From positions 1-64,000 of the IMG/VR virus record IMGVR_UViG_3300027836_000009: a stretch of DNA of 64,000 nt. The stretch is one strand, 5' to 3'. Position 1 is the stretch's first letter. Each line of letters opens with the position of its first letter. The notes beneath the pieces were generated by a model that was not told where the DNA came from, searched no databases, and worked only from the letters and a program-made list of their open reading frames with translations. Positions 32,383 to 41,533 of this stretch are shown here, in pieces. The translations under genes were made by a program, and so were the position numbers. The stretch is from a virus.

Positions 32383-34677
32383 ATGGCTACAGGCACGAAT
32401 GCACAAGCAACCAACCCGCCATCTCCTCCCTATCTGATAGAGATTGTTGGTCCATCTGCTTCCGGTTTACAAGTAAATTACTTAACTGAACCACCTTTTA
32501 TTAATCAAGAAACACCTGAGGAAGAACCTCAAGAAGATGATGTGCCAGTTCCTGAAGGCTCAACAGCAGAAACTTCATTATCAAGTAGTACAGGAACAAG
32601 TCCAGAAAGTGGAACAAGTGGTTCAACTGGAGCAGGAGCTCCTGTGGAGGACCCTGCAGCTTCAACAAAAATACCTGCATTTTTAAATAAGTCAGAAGCC
32701 GAAGTTAGGTCAACATATCCTACGGGAACTGTTTATCCTGAAGCAGCAGGAACTGGTGGTACTGCAACTATCGATACAACAACTGGAGATGATACAGGCA
32801 ATTCAGCTACGCTAGATGGTGACGGAGAAGTGCCTCTTGACCCAAGATTAATTTATCTTGTATCCGAACTTGATAATTCAGTTATCTATTCATTTTCATC
32901 AAAGGATTCGGTAATGGCACCACTATCTGACGGATTTGTTGTTAAAGATCCTAAAGATCCAAACACTGTTATAAGCGCAAATGATCCTAGATATACAGCA
33001 GATGATGCAAAAGGTTTAACCGAATTTTACGGCGTTCCTTCCATAATGAACTACAATGCTTACATTAACATTCAAGCAGCTGGAGGTAAAAACGGTAATA
33101 AGTTTTTAATTGACCGTGAAAATCAACCTAAGTTTTATGAATTTAGCGGAGGCGGTATTCAAAACGCGGAAACACCAGGCACAAACGATATCACAGTAAC
33201 GTCATTAGTTAATTGGGCACAACAAGATAGGAATCAAAAGTTCCCATATAAGTATCAAGATTTTGTATATCTTAAATGGTGGAAGAAAATTCCACTTAAC
33301 TATATGATTACTTTAAGAAGATACCCTGCACCAACAATTGACTCTGTAGGATCTGCTGAAGAAGCAAAAGGACAAGTTTCTAAAGATAAGCTATTACCTG
33401 TAGCAACAGCAATAACATTTTTAGGTGAAGACACAGGTAATAAAATATCAACGATTCTTGGTCCTATTGAAGCAGGCTTAAGATGGAAAGATGTTAAAGC
33501 AGATGTTTGGGAAGTTTCTTTTAACGGTTCTAAAGCATCAGCTGACTCACCAGCACCAGGATTAGCTAAAGTATTAGGTTTAATTAATGGTGGACCAGGC
33601 GGAGCAAATCCACAAGTTGATAACGGAACACCGCTTGACCCATATAATAATGGGCCTTACTCAAATAAAGTTCTTGGTCCTGTTACAGTTATTGACCAAG
33701 TTCAAGCTCGTGATCGTGGTGTTAATTTCAAACATGAACTAAGTCTTATATTTGAATATTCAGCAAGATCTATTGGTGGTATTAATACGAAAGCTGCAAT
33801 GTTGGATATAATCGGTAACTTAATGATACTTACGTATAATGAAGCTCAATTTTGGGGTGGTATGAACCGATTCATGCCTCAAGGCCAAGGCGGGGATCTT
33901 GACCCATTCTTAGGTGGCCCTGCTGGTCGTTCTGCTTGGCTAAACGGTAATCCTGAAGGATTCTTTAAAGCAGTAGGAGATCAGTTTACAAAAGCTTTTG
34001 ATACATTAGGTGATGTCTTTAATAAATTCTTTGAAGATCCTATTGGAGGACTGAAGGAGCTTGCGGGTAAAGGTATGCAAACTTACATGAAGTTAAACAC
34101 AACTGCAGCTAAAGGACAAATGCAAGGTATTCACTCATTATTAACTGGAGCACCAGTTGGTGAATGGCACGTTACGGTAGGTAACCCAATGAATCCAATG
34201 ATGATGATTGGTAACTTAATATGCACAGGAATTAAAATTGAATTTAATGATGAACTTGGCCCTGATGACTTCCCAACTGAATTAAAAGCAACAATCTCAC
34301 TTGACCATGGTATGGCTCGAGACAGATCAGGAATTGAGTCAATGTTTAACCGCGGTCAAGGTCGTTTATATTCATTACCTAAAGGTTACGAAGAATCTCT
34401 TTCATCGGTTAATATGACTGCAGTTGATAAAACAACAGGCAAAGACTACGGAGCTAATCCTAGTGAAGTTGAAGTAACAAAAAGTAGTACGCCTGGCACA
34501 AGTAATTCAAATGGCAGACCGAAAAGTAATGCAAGTAGGAGAAGCCCTTCAAGTGGTGACCCAGGGATTATTGATGGAATATTTGGTTACTATAAGCAAT
34601 CGTTTGTTCCTCGCGTAAAAAGTACTTCATCTGCAATTTATAGTCACGGTGTTAAATTCGTTGCAAGCAAAACTTAA
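32383..34677 (+). CDS. Virion structural protein, baseplate/tail type (764 aa)
   Basis: A Ser/Thr/Gly/Pro-rich linker occupies about residues 36-150 after a short ordered N-terminus. The following region contains FPYKYQDFVYLKWWKKIP and VNFKHELSLIFEYSARSIGG. A late segment GEWHVTVGNPMNPMMMIGN with TISLDHGMARDRSGIESMFNRG looks highly conserved in type. It is the first gene of the baseplate run and has a class II promoter. I assign it to the tail or baseplate without a specific T4 counterpart. Confidence 0.65.
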   Translation: MATGTNAQATNPPSPPYLIEIVGPSASGLQVNYLTEPPFINQETPEEEPQEDDVPVPEGSTAETSLSSSTGTSPESGTSGSTGAGAPVEDPAASTKIPAFLNKSEAEVRSTYPTGTVYPEAAGTGGTATIDTTTGDDTGNSATLDGDGEVPLDPRLIYLVSELDNSVIYSFSSKDSVMAPLSDGFVVKDPKDPNTVISANDPRYTADDAKGLTEFYGVPSIMNYNAYINIQAAGGKNGNKFLIDRENQPKFYEFSGGGIQNAETPGTNDITVTSLVNWAQQDRNQKFPYKYQDFVYLKWWKKIPLNYMITLRRYPAPTIDSVGSAEEAKGQVSKDKLLPVATAITFLGEDTGNKISTILGPIEAGLRWKDVKADVWEVSFNGSKASADSPAPGLAKVLGLINGGPGGANPQVDNGTPLDPYNNGPYSNKVLGPVTVIDQVQARDRGVNFKHELSLIFEYSARSIGGINTKAAMLDIIGNLMILTYNEAQFWGGMNRFMPQGQGGDLDPFLGGPAGRSAWLNGNPEGFFKAVGDQFTKAFDTLGDVFNKFFEDPIGGLKELAGKGMQTYMKLNTTAAKGQMQGIHSLLTGAPVGEWHVTVGNPMNPMMMIGNLICTGIKIEFNDELGPDDFPTELKATISLDHGMARDRSGIESMFNRGQGRLYSLPKGYEESLSSVNMTAVDKTTGKDYGANPSEVEVTKSSTPGTSNSNGRPKSNASRRSPSSGDPGIIDGIFGYYKQSFVPRVKSTSSAIYSHGVKFVASKT

Positions 34678-34692
34678 AATTAATCTCTATAT

Positions 34693-35310
34693 ATGTTACC
34701 ATTTTTATATACACAAGATACTAAAAAAGAAATAACTCACCCACAAACAGGTGTTAAATATGTTGATCTTTTAGAAAAAGATATTGTTTACGGTGATACA
34801 AATAATGGGCCACAAGGAGTTGCTTATTATCTTATCACCGCAGATACTGCAATGCGACCAGACTTAATATCAAAAAGCATGTATGGGAATTTTGACCAAG
34901 TTGAAAAAATGTTAAAATTTAACGGCATATCAAATCCTTTAAGTCTTGATGAAGGCGACATATTAATACAATGGGATATCTTTTCATTAGAACGTAATAT
35001 GAGAAGTCGTAATAATGAAGGGGAAGCTAAAATGGATGTAAGAAAACAATACATCACACCTGAAAAGAAATCAAAAATTGATCCTGCTTTACAAGAATTT
35101 AATAAAAGACTTACAGCTAAGAAAATTCCTGATACTGCGTTACCGCCTAATTACGCAAACTTTGGGGAAAAAGAAATTGAACTACGAAACGGAACAATGG
35201 TTTTTGGCGCTAATGTAAGTAAAAGTAGTAATGGTGCTGCTGGAAACGAACCTTTAGCAAGAACTGAATATATTAAAAATTTGGTGAATAACCGAAATAA
35301 TAACTTATAA
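34693..35310 (+). CDS. LysM-like / gp53-like baseplate wedge protein
   Basis: Within 205 residues, the part VAYYLITADTAMRPDLISKSMYG... FNGISNPLSLDEGDILI is a LysM-like domain with the RPDxIS.xxYG core seen in T4 gp53-type baseplate proteins. The C-terminus is hydrophilic. Its position before a hub-like gene fits a baseplate assembly role. Confidence 0.6.
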   Translation: MLPFLYTQDTKKEITHPQTGVKYVDLLEKDIVYGDTNNGPQGVAYYLITADTAMRPDLISKSMYGNFDQVEKMLKFNGISNPLSLDEGDILIQWDIFSLERNMRSRNNEGEAKMDVRKQYITPEKKSKIDPALQEFNKRLTAKKIPDTALPPNYANFGEKEIELRNGTMVFGANVSKSSNGAAGNEPLARTEYIKNLVNNRNNNL

Positions 35311-35312
35311 AT

Positions 35313-36818
35313 ATGGCAAATGATAAATCAGTCATAAGATCTCTATTTGGTCCAACTATAAAATTGGATGATATGGTATTAGAAGATTTATCCACAGGTA
35401 CGTCTGCTGAAGTTGATGCTAAAGGTGGAAAAAGCGGAAGACAATACCAAAATACATTAGGAACAGACTATCCTTTTATTATTATAAATAGTTACGTATT
35501 TAATGTTGGCGAAATTATTGACTTTGAAATTGATGCAGATGGCTTTTTGCCTAGTATTGACTTAACAGTATCAATGTCTAATACAGCTGGCTTTAAAACA
35601 ACAAAATTTCCAAAAGATGGGGATATCATATCTGTTTTTATTAGAGCAAAGAATGATGCGTTTAAACCGATTCGTAATGATTATTTGATAACATATGTTG
35701 ATAGTGGGCCTGGTAGTTCAGAAGGCCGAGGTTCAACAATAACATTAAGAGGAAGTCTTTTTATACCTCACATGGACGATGAAGTTATTAAATCATTTGA
35801 AGGTACTTCAGTTGATGTACTGCAAAAAATTTGTAAAGAACTGAAGCTAGGATTCGCAACAAACGAAGATACTACCGACGATTCACAAATTTGGATATGT
35901 CCAGGTGACACTCTAAGGAACACAATTACAAGTATTGTAGATCATGCTTACAAAGATGATAAAAGCTTTTTTAAATGCTTTATTGATGTTTTTTATCATT
36001 TAAACTTTGTTAATGTTAATACTCAAGTTGCTAGCGAAGGCAAAATGACTGCAGCCATACTTGACATTGTTTTTATGAAAGACGATAAGCCAGATCTTGC
36101 TTTAGAAAAATCTTCACAACAACAAGTTAAGAAATTCTTATGTGATATGGATAACTTTAAAGATACGAATATGTTTATTGAAACATACACAGTACAAAAT
36201 AATAGTTCTGACATATCAAAAAGATGGGGCTACAAAACGTTTGCCCAATTTTATGACCAACAAACACAGGATACTTGGAGCTTATATGTAGATCCTATTG
36301 TAACTGATGGCGCAAATGATACTGCAATCTTATTAAAAGGTAGACCGTATCCTAAAGCTGCTGATGGAACAGCTGAAGAAAAATATTGGGAAAAACAAAA
36401 TAGATATGTTTGGCTAGGTGTGCAATCAAAAAATTCACATGATATGTATCTTTATTCAGAAATCTGGAATAGAAGAAATCTTGAAGAACTTGACAAATTA
36501 TATATTGAAGCTCACGTTACACGTTGGAACCCAAACATATATCGAGGTGAAAAGATTCCTATCTTATTACATTCGTTTGGTGATATCAACGATAGGGTTG
36601 CCAACAGAACTCCCAATGATGCAAACTTACCTACTAGTGAAACTGCTCCTACAGCAAATCAATTCTACAGTGGATATTATATGGTTGATGGTATCAAATT
36701 AAAGTACACAATTTCTAAAACTGATACATCAAGTAGTCCACCAGCTGAAGGAACACCAGGTATGACACAAGTTTTTTTATTACGTAGAAGAGAATGGCCA
36801 ATTCCTGCTACCGGTTAA
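35313..36818 (+). CDS. Baseplate hub protein, gp27/late-control-D-like
   Basis: The order of features matches hub proteins: an N-terminal beta domain (FIIINSYVFNVGEI ... PSIDLTVSMSNT), then FEGTSVDVLQKICKELKLGFATN and a SFFKCFIDVFYHLNFVN stretch as in phage late control D/gp27 families. A 501-residue size is usual. Located between gp53-like and gp5-like genes. It should form the trimeric hub that carries the spike. Confidence 0.65.
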   Translation: MANDKSVIRSLFGPTIKLDDMVLEDLSTGTSAEVDAKGGKSGRQYQNTLGTDYPFIIINSYVFNVGEIIDFEIDADGFLPSIDLTVSMSNTAGFKTTKFPKDGDIISVFIRAKNDAFKPIRNDYLITYVDSGPGSSEGRGSTITLRGSLFIPHMDDEVIKSFEGTSVDVLQKICKELKLGFATNEDTTDDSQIWICPGDTLRNTITSIVDHAYKDDKSFFKCFIDVFYHLNFVNVNTQVASEGKMTAAILDIVFMKDDKPDLALEKSSQQQVKKFLCDMDNFKDTNMFIETYTVQNNSSDISKRWGYKTFAQFYDQQTQDTWSLYVDPIVTDGANDTAILLKGRPYPKAADGTAEEKYWEKQNRYVWLGVQSKNSHDMYLYSEIWNRRNLEELDKLYIEAHVTRWNPNIYRGEKIPILLHSFGDINDRVANRTPNDANLPTSETAPTANQFYSGYYMVDGIKLKYTISKTDTSSSPPAEGTPGMTQVFLLRRREWPIPATG

Positions 36819-36835
36819 AAATGAATATATAAATT

Positions 36836-38971
36836 ATGCAATATACAGATAAACTAACAAAAGGTTTTTTAAACGGTAATGGCTTTCTAACTCAAGACGC
36901 GCGTTCACAAGGCGTTGGTAGTGGTATAAGATATGATATTGAAGATCCTACTTATTTAGGATTTTATTGGCACATAGTGCCAAACACTGTTAAAGATCCA
37001 CTTAATTATGATTTAGATTATTTGCCTCAAGGATTATTTTTACCTGAGGATCATCCTGATTCAGCTATAGATTATTTAAAAAGAACTGGTGAATATTACC
37101 GCGCCAATATGATGCGTGAATTTTCTGAAGGTTTTAAAACATTATTACGAGATCAACCTTGGGCTTGGGACAAAGTATCTGGGCTTGGTGAAATTTCAAA
37201 AATAGATCCAAAACAAAACTTTAGAGGTAAAGAGAAAAAAATAATTTTTGAAGGCAACGAAACAATTTCTATGCGTTTAACTTATCTTTTGGATCTTTAT
37301 CGCAAAGCTGCGTTTGACCCAATTTACATGAGGTGGAAATTGCCTGAAACTCAAAGACTTTTTGAAATGCGAGTTGTTGTTGCTGAAATCCGAACTTTAG
37401 GTAATGGATTTGGTGGAATTAATGAGCCAGCAACTTTTATAGATTTTATTTTTGAAGAATGTGAATTTACAGCTATTGAAGATGGCTTTGAACACATTGA
37501 TGAATTAACCAATTACCCAGGTGAATCTCCTAGGGTTAAATTTGGTATAAAAGTTGGTCGTATTCGTGAAAGCAATCATTATGGTTTATTTGGTGCTCTT
37601 TTAGCTGATACATTTCAACCTTGGATGAATGGTAAAGGTTTTGGTTCAGCTGCTTTTAATGAATTAACACGAGCAGTTAACCCAACTGGTGAAGCAATTA
37701 ATTTAGCAGGTACTATATTACAAGCACTTAGATCACCAGATGGTATAAATGATTACTTAACTCCTGATAGCATAAGATCTGATAGAGAACAAAGGTTTGC
37801 TGCAGGCAGCGATTCTCGTATTAGGCCAGACGGAACGTTTAAATGGTCAGAAGTTGGTGAAATATTAAAAGGTATTGATGTTGCGACAGAAGGAATTAAT
37901 ATTGGTTTAAGAGAAGCACCTAATAATGAATCCGAGCAACCATTAGGTAATAATAATCCTGAAGAGCCACAGAAAAATACGGATCCTACAGATTTAGGAA
38001 AGGGGGATTTAACAACAGTAGGGAAGCCAATAGGAAAAGGCGATTTACAAGTACAAAAAAGTCAGCAAGAATCTTTTTTAGGTAGGGCTATTCGTAATTA
38101 CATAGACCAACAAATCAATGCAGCTAAACTAGGAAACGTTTATGGTTTTTCTTTAGCAAACATAAGTGCTCAATTAGCGCTTGCTGCTCAAGATCCACTT
38201 TATGCTGCACAACAGCTTATACAAAAACTTTCAAAGCCTAAGCCGCCTGGAACTTTAGGTAACATAGGAATAAGTAAAACGCAAACAAACTTATTACAAA
38301 TATTTGCTTCAACATTATCAAATGCAAATGCTGAATATTCAGCCGCAGCTAAAAAAGCAAAGGCTTCACAAATATTAACTGGTAAGCCTGGAACTGAAAC
38401 GTTAGCAAACGCAATTGACCCTTCTGGAAACCCAGGAAAAGCTTTTGACGCGCCTAAGCCTTCAAGTTCATTGATAAACCCAATTGATAAATTATTATTA
38501 GGTGGTAGTTCAAATTTAGTAGGTAATCCTGGGAAAGAAATAATTTCAGGTTCACCTTCATCAATACAAGGATCGTTAGGAAAAGAACCTTTAATGATCC
38601 CACCAAAAAGTACAGGCGATGATAAAATAAAACTTGAAGGGCCACAAGTTAATCTTGTAGGTGATCCAGGAAAAACTGAGTTATTAGGAAACAGTTTATC
38701 ATCAAGTGCTGAATCAGCGGTTGAACTTAGCGGACCAAATGTAAGTATAAGCGGTAAACTTGATAAAGAAATTCTTGAAGGCGAAGGTTCTTTTTCTGGT
38801 GATTCATTAGGACAAGAAAAACTTACAGGTGAAGGATCTTTATCTGGTGATTCGTTAGGTCAAGAACAACTTAAAGCGCCACAATCAGGTCCTGCCGAAA
38901 AACCTGGAGCTGAAGAACTTAAAGGACCAGTTATTAAAAATGAGAAATTAGGTAATATAGGATTATCATGA
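36836..38971 (+). CDS. Tail tube-associated baseplate protein with C-terminal repeats (711 aa)
   Basis: Residues about 1-250 contain a tube-like beta pattern (RLFEMRVVVAEIRTLG, TFIDFIFEECEFTAIEDG), similar in place and size to T4 gp48/gp54, which cap the hub and start the tube. From about residue 340 the protein is low complexity. The last 200 residues are degenerate repeats around NPGKE, SLGKEP and GSLSGDSLGQEQL. A motif TGAATATATAA ends 3 nt before the ATG; it may be a promoter giving a nearly leaderless mRNA. Confidence 0.55.
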   Translation: MQYTDKLTKGFLNGNGFLTQDARSQGVGSGIRYDIEDPTYLGFYWHIVPNTVKDPLNYDLDYLPQGLFLPEDHPDSAIDYLKRTGEYYRANMMREFSEGFKTLLRDQPWAWDKVSGLGEISKIDPKQNFRGKEKKIIFEGNETISMRLTYLLDLYRKAAFDPIYMRWKLPETQRLFEMRVVVAEIRTLGNGFGGINEPATFIDFIFEECEFTAIEDGFEHIDELTNYPGESPRVKFGIKVGRIRESNHYGLFGALLADTFQPWMNGKGFGSAAFNELTRAVNPTGEAINLAGTILQALRSPDGINDYLTPDSIRSDREQRFAAGSDSRIRPDGTFKWSEVGEILKGIDVATEGINIGLREAPNNESEQPLGNNNPEEPQKNTDPTDLGKGDLTTVGKPIGKGDLQVQKSQQESFLGRAIRNYIDQQINAAKLGNVYGFSLANISAQLALAAQDPLYAAQQLIQKLSKPKPPGTLGNIGISKTQTNLLQIFASTLSNANAEYSAAAKKAKASQILTGKPGTETLANAIDPSGNPGKAFDAPKPSSSLINPIDKLLLGGSSNLVGNPGKEIISGSPSSIQGSLGKEPLMIPPKSTGDDKIKLEGPQVNLVGDPGKTELLGNSLSSSAESAVELSGPNVSISGKLDKEILEGEGSFSGDSLGQEKLTGEGSLSGDSLGQEQLKAPQSGPAEKPGAEELKGPVIKNEKLGNIGLS

Positions 38972-39708
38972 GAGGATTATCAAAAGAAGTTTTAAAAGCA
39001 TCATATTTTATTGGAAAAATAGTTGATGCAGACGATCCCGATAAGGAAGGGAAAGCTAAGATCCGTGTGTTTGGTTTATTTGACGATTTAGAAGATGACA
39101 AGCTTCCTTGGTATCAGCCATTTAATCGTCAAATGTTTTCAGGCGATGGCGGGTTTGCTGATATATCAATTCCAAAGAAAGATGTGTTTGTACAAGTCAG
39201 ATTTTCTGAAGGTAATGTTTATTCAGGCGAATATGCGTCAATCCAAAATTTTAGCGAAGCTGTTAAAAAAGATATTTCTGATACATATCTAAATTCGCAT
39301 GTCCTTGCATATGATACTGAAGAAGAATTAAAAGTTTATTATACACCAGGCAAAGGTTTGGTTATAACTTTAAAAAGTTCTTTAATTAATATTGCACCAG
39401 ATTCAAGTATCGTAATTGAACACAAAGATACTAAAAGTTCAATTTATTTAGTAGGCGATGAAATACAAATATCATCAGAAAACACTGTTAACGTTACAAC
39501 AAAAAATGTTGTTATAGATCATAGTGAAACTGTTGAACTTGGTGCTGGAGCTAGTGAACGACTTGTTCTTGGTGATTCATTTAAAAGTTTTTTTAATTCA
39601 CACGTACATATTGGAAACTTAGGTGCTCCAACAACACCACCTACTATGCCAATGTTAGATGTATTATTAAGCGGCAAAGCTAGTCAACCCGTAGTTAAAA
39701 CAGTATAA
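38968..39708 (+). CDS. Baseplate central spike protein, gp5/VgrG-like (no lysozyme domain)
   Basis: Overlaps the previous gene by ATGA. The N-terminal OB-fold is evident: YFIGKIVDADDPDKEGKAKIRVFGLF, in short FIGKIVD with KIRV, LPWYQP and KKDVFVQVRF...GNVYSGEY. After it come short repeated strands (SSIYLVGDEIQISSENTVNVTTK) of a beta-helical needle, then HVHIGN and GAPTTPP at the end. The T4 gp5 lysozyme domain is absent. It should form the membrane-piercing tip. Confidence 0.8.
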   Translation: MRGLSKEVLKASYFIGKIVDADDPDKEGKAKIRVFGLFDDLEDDKLPWYQPFNRQMFSGDGGFADISIPKKDVFVQVRFSEGNVYSGEYASIQNFSEAVKKDISDTYLNSHVLAYDTEEELKVYYTPGKGLVITLKSSLINIAPDSSIVIEHKDTKSSIYLVGDEIQISSENTVNVTTKNVVIDHSETVELGAGASERLVLGDSFKSFFNSHVHIGNLGAPTTPPTMPMLDVLLSGKASQPVVKTV

Positions 39709-39724
39709 ACCAAATATTAAAAAT

Positions 39725-40291
39725 ATGTTAGTACCAGAAGTATTAGAACAACAATTAAAGAAAGCTTTCGAAGATCTTCAGCCTACAATAGAATCTGAAC
39801 TGAACACTCATTTTTCTGCAAAAATGACAGGTCACACAGCGCTAGGTGTTAATGAAGATCTTGACATGGGTGGAATTGTAGAAACTGAAAGTGTTAATAG
39901 CATTTACACAGTTCAAGAAAAAACTGATAAGTGGGCTATTGAAAATCCGGCAGGAGAAATTAATTCAACAATATTACGAGCAGTATATAAAGATAAGCTA
40001 TGGACTGAAGTTTCAAAAAACTGGGCAAAAAGTTTATCTGAACATATCTCGAAAGATATCACAATGACAATGTCAAAAGAATTAGCTCCTGCATTAACAG
40101 AAATTATAACTGACTATTTAAAATCTGCAACGATATCAGTAATTATACCAGCACTCGCGATAAACATCCCAAGCCCCACTGGACTTCCAATACCGAATCC
40201 ATTACCATTGGAACTTCTTCTTAGCCCAATCATACCAGACGCAATAGAAGCTTTATTGTTTAAGATTAATTCGTTTGGTGGAATAAAGTAA
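39725..40291 (+). CDS. Probable baseplate-associated protein (188 aa)
   Basis: Soluble N-terminal helical part and a Pro/Leu-rich hydrophobic C-terminus (IPALAINIPSPTGLPIPNPLP). Placed directly after the spike gene, so a spike-tip or hub accessory is likely. No family is recognised. Confidence 0.55.
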   Translation: MLVPEVLEQQLKKAFEDLQPTIESELNTHFSAKMTGHTALGVNEDLDMGGIVETESVNSIYTVQEKTDKWAIENPAGEINSTILRAVYKDKLWTEVSKNWAKSLSEHISKDITMTMSKELAPALTEIITDYLKSATISVIIPALAINIPSPTGLPIPNPLPLELLLSPIIPDAIEALLFKINSFGGIK

Positions 40292-40310
40292 TTAGTTATC
40301 TTAGGGTATG

Positions 40311-40318
40311 ATATATAC
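40311..40318 (+). promoter_or_regulatory. Possible class II promoter with overlapping hairpin
   Basis: ATATATAC 18 nt before the S1-domain gene. It is embedded in a small inverted repeat GGTAT-GATAT-ATACC (40305-40319), which could serve as an operator or leader hairpin. Confidence 0.35.
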
Positions 40319-40336
40319 CTTAACAAAAATAAAAAT

Positions 40337-41533
40337 ATGATCATTCAAAAAACATTAGAAGAAGCGTCTTGGGAAGCAATAATGCAACAAGACAAGAAGA
40401 CTCCCAACCCGGAGATCTTGGAGAAGTACGGAGTAAAAGTTTTTAACAATCAGCCTTATGCTTTAGAGTATTACGAAAAGGTGTTTTTAGGTTCGGATCC
40501 TGAAAGTAAAGAACCAATTATTGGGGAATCTCGTAGAATCTTAACTATCAATTCAGTTAACGATAAAGATATGTTAGTTACATTAAGTGGATTTGTTGAA
40601 GCCTCAATTGATATTAGAGGTGAAAAACATTTCTGTTCTTTAATGAATACTACGCCAGCTGATTTATTAGAGTGGTTAAAAGAAACTGAAAACAGAGAAT
40701 CGTTTGTTGCTAGCGGACATACCGTTATTGTTGAAATGATTAAGCCGTATGTTAAAGCTTCAATTTCAAAAGGACATTCATTAAAAATGAAGTCTGAATT
40801 CTTTGGGGAAATTCGTAAACCGTCTGCGGCATATTACGGAAAAATCAAAGAAAAGAACGGAGGAGGATTTATTATTAACGTACAAGGAATTGACGGATTC
40901 TTACCTGGGTCATTAGCTGCAACAAATATCGTTCGTGATTTTGACTCAATGTTAGGAAAAGAAATTCCAGTAATGGTTGAAGATTACTTAAAAGAAAGTG
41001 ACACATTTGTTTTTTCTTATAAGAAATATATTAGTACTGTGATGAACAGTAAAATTAATGAACTTGATTTAGACAAAAAATACGCAGGTACAGTAACTGG
41101 AAGTGCGAAGTATGGTGTCTTTGTTGAATTTGATGAACTTTTTACAGGTTTAATTCATACAAGCAAAATGACTCCGGAATTGCATAACAAATTTGTTAAA
41201 GGAACATTTAAATCTGGAGACAAAGTTGAATTTTGGATAAAAGAAATTACTGACGATAAGAAATTGATCTTAACTGATGAAGATCCTTCAATTCGTCGTA
41301 ATCAATTAGAAGAATTCAAAACTGCAAGCCTAGGAAAAATTGTTGAAGCTGAAGTTGTTTCAGTTCAACCGTTTGGTGTACTATTTAAAGTTCAAAAAGA
41401 TATTGTTGGTTTAGTTTCCCAAAAAGAAATCAAGACCAAGAAAAAGAACTACTCAATTGGTGACAAAGTAATGGTTACAATTGATAGAGTTCACAACGAT
41501 AAAATTTTCCTTTCACTGCCAAATGAAGATTAA
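40337..41533 (+). CDS. Ribosomal protein S1-like RNA-binding protein with three S1 domains
   Basis: Three S1/OB repeats are visible: residues 165-228 (YYGKIKEKNGGGFIINV ... GFLPGS), 248-314 (YAGTVTGSAKYGVFVEF ... GLIHTSK) and 334-395 (VEAEVVSVQPFGVLFKV ... GLVSQKEI, KVMVTIDRV). The N-terminal 150 residues are unassigned but resemble the non-canonical first domains of S1. It should bind single-stranded RNA and might steer ribosomes to phage mRNAs, fitting the near-absence of Shine-Dalgarno sites here. A role in RNA turnover is also possible. Confidence 0.85.
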   Translation: MIIQKTLEEASWEAIMQQDKKTPNPEILEKYGVKVFNNQPYALEYYEKVFLGSDPESKEPIIGESRRILTINSVNDKDMLVTLSGFVEASIDIRGEKHFCSLMNTTPADLLEWLKETENRESFVASGHTVIVEMIKPYVKASISKGHSLKMKSEFFGEIRKPSAAYYGKIKEKNGGGFIINVQGIDGFLPGSLAATNIVRDFDSMLGKEIPVMVEDYLKESDTFVFSYKKYISTVMNSKINELDLDKKYAGTVTGSAKYGVFVEFDELFTGLIHTSKMTPELHNKFVKGTFKSGDKVEFWIKEITDDKKLILTDEDPSIRRNQLEEFKTASLGKIVEAEVVSVQPFGVLFKVQKDIVGLVSQKEIKTKKKNYSIGDKVMVTIDRVHNDKIFLSLPNED

